Below, in pieces: positions 62,672-64,000 of a stretch of 64,000 nt of DNA. The stretch is taken from the NCBI RefSeq assembly GCF_016863135.1, contig NZ_BOOH01000001.1:306952-370951 (forward strand), in the 5' to 3' direction. Origin of the DNA: Planobispora longispora (GTDB lineage Bacteria; Actinomycetota; Actinomycetes; Streptosporangiales; Streptosporangiaceae). A program made the position numbers and the translations under genes. The notes below the pieces were generated by a model. It saw only the letters and a program-made list of their open reading frames with translations. It made no database searches and was not told the DNA's origin. Positions within the stretch are counted from its first letter, which is position 1; each line of letters begins with the position of its first letter.

Positions 62672-63931
62672 ATGAAGAGCGTCGAGAAGGCCACGGCCGA
62701 CACCCCACCGGCCGGCGGTGCTCCCCCGCACCTGGCCGCGAAGCCGTCCGGCGGCCGCCTCTCCTTCAACCTGCGGCAGAGCGGCATCTACATCGCCTTC
62801 GCGCTGATCATCGTTCTGTTCTCCATCCTGACCGACGGTGAGCTGCTCAGCCCGCAGAACATCTCGAACATCATGGTGCAGAACTCCTACATCCTGGTCC
62901 TGGCGATCGGCATGATCCTGATCATCATCGCCGGTCACATCGACCTGTCCGTGGGATCGGTGGTGGCGCTCAGCGGCGCGATCTCGGCGGTGCTGATGGT
63001 CGAGATGGACATCGCGTGGCCGCTGGCCCTGCTCATCACGCTCATCGCCGGCGCGCTGATCGGCGCCTGGCAGGGCTACTGGGTCGCCTACTTCGGCATC
63101 CCGGCGTTCATCGTCACCCTCGCCGGGATGCTGGTGTTCCGGGCGCTGACGCTGACCGTGCTCGGCAACCAGGGCATCGGCCCCTTCCCCGACGAGGTCC
63201 GCACCCTGTCCAACGGCTTCGTCGAGGGCTACCTGGGCAACATCGGGCTGGGCCCGCTCGGCGGCGCCGACCTGATCACCCTCCTCGTCGGCCTCGCCGC
63301 CGTGGCCGCGATCATCGGCAGCCAGTGGCGCGCCCGCCAGGGACGCATCGGCTACCGGCAGTCGGTCGACTCGCTGCCCGTGTTCGCCCTCAAGATGGCC
63401 GCCGCCTCCGCCGTCGTGCTCGTGGTGATCGTGCAGCTGGCCCGGTTCAAGAACCTCCCCTGGGTCCTGGTGCTCCTGGCCTTCCTCGTCGTGGGCTACA
63501 CCCTGGTCACCAACCGCGCCGTCTTCGGCCGGCACATCTACGCCATCGGCGGCAACCTGCACGCCGCGCGCCTGTCGGGCATCAACGTCAAGTCCGTCAC
63601 GTTCTGGCTCTTCGTGAACATGGGCGTGCTGTCGGCGATCGCCGGGATCATCTTCGCCGGTCGCCTCAACCAGGCCGGTCCCACGGCCGGCAACAGCTTC
63701 GAGCTCGACGCCATCGCGGCGGCGTTCATCGGCGGCGCCGCCGTCCAGGGAGGCGTCGGCAAGGTGGTCGGCGCGATCACCGGCGGCCTCATCATGGCCG
63801 TGATCAACAACGGCATGTCCCTCATCGGCGCGCCGAGCGAGCGGGTGATGCTCTTCAAGGGCCTCGTCCTGCTGGCCGCCGTCGCGCTCGACGTCTGGGC
63901 CAAGCGCCGCGCCGGCGCCTCGGCCGGCTGA
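62672..63931 (+). CDS. gguB: Sugar ABC transporter permease, GguB/MmsB type
   Basis: A 419-residue permease with about ten helices and a 35-residue hydrophilic N-terminal extension. Subgroup blocks: NIMVQNSYILVLAIGMILIIIAGHIDLSVGSVVALSGA, AYFGIPAFIVTLAGMLVFRALTL, and GGNLHAARLSGINVKSVTFWLFVNMG. It starts 5 nt after the ATPase stop with AAAGGA ahead. It probably works as a homodimer because no second permease is present in this operon. Confidence 0.94.
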   Translation: MKSVEKATADTPPAGGAPPHLAAKPSGGRLSFNLRQSGIYIAFALIIVLFSILTDGELLSPQNISNIMVQNSYILVLAIGMILIIIAGHIDLSVGSVVALSGAISAVLMVEMDIAWPLALLITLIAGALIGAWQGYWVAYFGIPAFIVTLAGMLVFRALTLTVLGNQGIGPFPDEVRTLSNGFVEGYLGNIGLGPLGGADLITLLVGLAAVAAIIGSQWRARQGRIGYRQSVDSLPVFALKMAAASAVVLVVIVQLARFKNLPWVLVLLAFLVVGYTLVTNRAVFGRHIYAIGGNLHAARLSGINVKSVTFWLFVNMGVLSAIAGIIFAGRLNQAGPTAGNSFELDAIAAAFIGGAAVQGGVGKVVGAITGGLIMAVINNGMSLIGAPSERVMLFKGLVLLAAVALDVWAKRRAGASAG

Positions 63932-63967
63932 CGGCCGCGGGCACGCGACGGCGGGTATACGGGCTGT

Positions 63968-64000
63968 ATGACAGCGCACACGGCGGGCGCGGACCTCGGG
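63968..64000 (+). CDS. Start of a further gene cut by the window edge
   Basis: An ATG opens 11 codons, MTAHTAGADLG, to the window end. GTATAC at 63955-63960 ends 7 nt before the ATG, the leaderless layout seen at other genes here. The N-terminus would suit a ROK-type sugar regulator, common after such importers, but 11 residues cannot decide. Confidence 0.35.
   Translation, partial: MTAHTAGADLG

Noticed and set aside
59763..62708. Very long open frame on the minus strand opposite the ChvE-GguA genes
   Set aside because: It is antisense to three well-recognised transporter genes, rich in Leu, Val, Asp and Gly as expected of a mirror frame in G+C-rich DNA, and shows no family motif.

Overview
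The window comes from a high-G+C actinomycete. Codon third positions are almost always G or C, GTG starts are frequent, many adjacent genes overlap by 4 bp (ATGA or GTGA), and the gene families are typically actinobacterial: split methylmalonyl-CoA mutase with MeaB, an MmyB-type XRE regulator, paired Ser/Thr kinases, DUF1206, DUF5925-type and DUF6493-type proteins, and a bacterial ent-copalyl-diphosphate-synthase-like diterpene cyclase. A member of the Streptosporangiaceae or a relative is my guess. No rRNA, tRNA, CRISPR array or insertion sequence was seen.

Layout. 1-3.4 kb: the end of a diterpene locus on the minus strand (P450, class I terpene synthase, class II cyclase cut by the window edge). 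3.7-9.1 kb: mutA, mutB and meaB, the methylmalonyl-CoA to succinyl-CoA step. 9.2-15.7 kb: a TetR repressor facing a dipeptide-type ABC importer whose second permease and first ATPase are fused, with a perfect 26-bp palindrome in the divergent promoter. 15.7-21.6 kb: a cell-wall amidase, a Ser/Thr kinase, an AAA ATPase and an unusual FHA-flavin monooxygenase fusion. 21.7-24.3 kb: a decayed stretch with an SDR lacking its N-terminus, an intact XRE regulator, an orphan SecD-head-like protein and a phosphotransferase remnant. 24.3-29.9 kb: a DUF1772 protein, a CdsA-like enzyme overlapping a GNAT-aminotransferase fusion, and ArsR and PadR regulators facing each other. 29.9-37.3 kb: a three-gene operon of a SWIM zinc-finger protein and two giant paralogous DUF6493-like proteins. 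37.4-45.9 kb: a PASTA-like membrane protein, an M20 peptidase, a kinase with a propeller-type ectodomain, an anti-sigma-type ATPase, DUF1206, Ppx/GppA and a PRC-barrel stress-type protein. 45.9-49.5 kb: HxlR with a quinone-reductase-like gene, a second quinone reductase behind a SoxR-type promoter, and an aminoglycoside-phosphotransferase-like kinase. 49.7-64 kb: an L-arabinose regulon.

The arabinose block is the best understood part. araA, araD and araB lie downstream of a YtfQ-R-T-YjfF-type importer on the minus strand. A divergent ChvE-GguA-GguB-type importer lies on the plus strand, and a LacI-family regulator sits between them. Five copies of a 14-bp LacI-type operator mark both importer promoters, the regulator's own promoter and the start codon of araB. 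Both importer operons carry a GC-rich hairpin directly after the binding-protein gene.

The stretches with most room for new biology are the SWIM-DUF6493-DUF6493 operon, the FHA-monooxygenase fusion next to a kinase, the GNAT-aminotransferase/CdsA pair, and the truncated diterpene locus. Several genes also share a leaderless-looking arrangement: a -10 hexamer ending 7 nt before the start codon.
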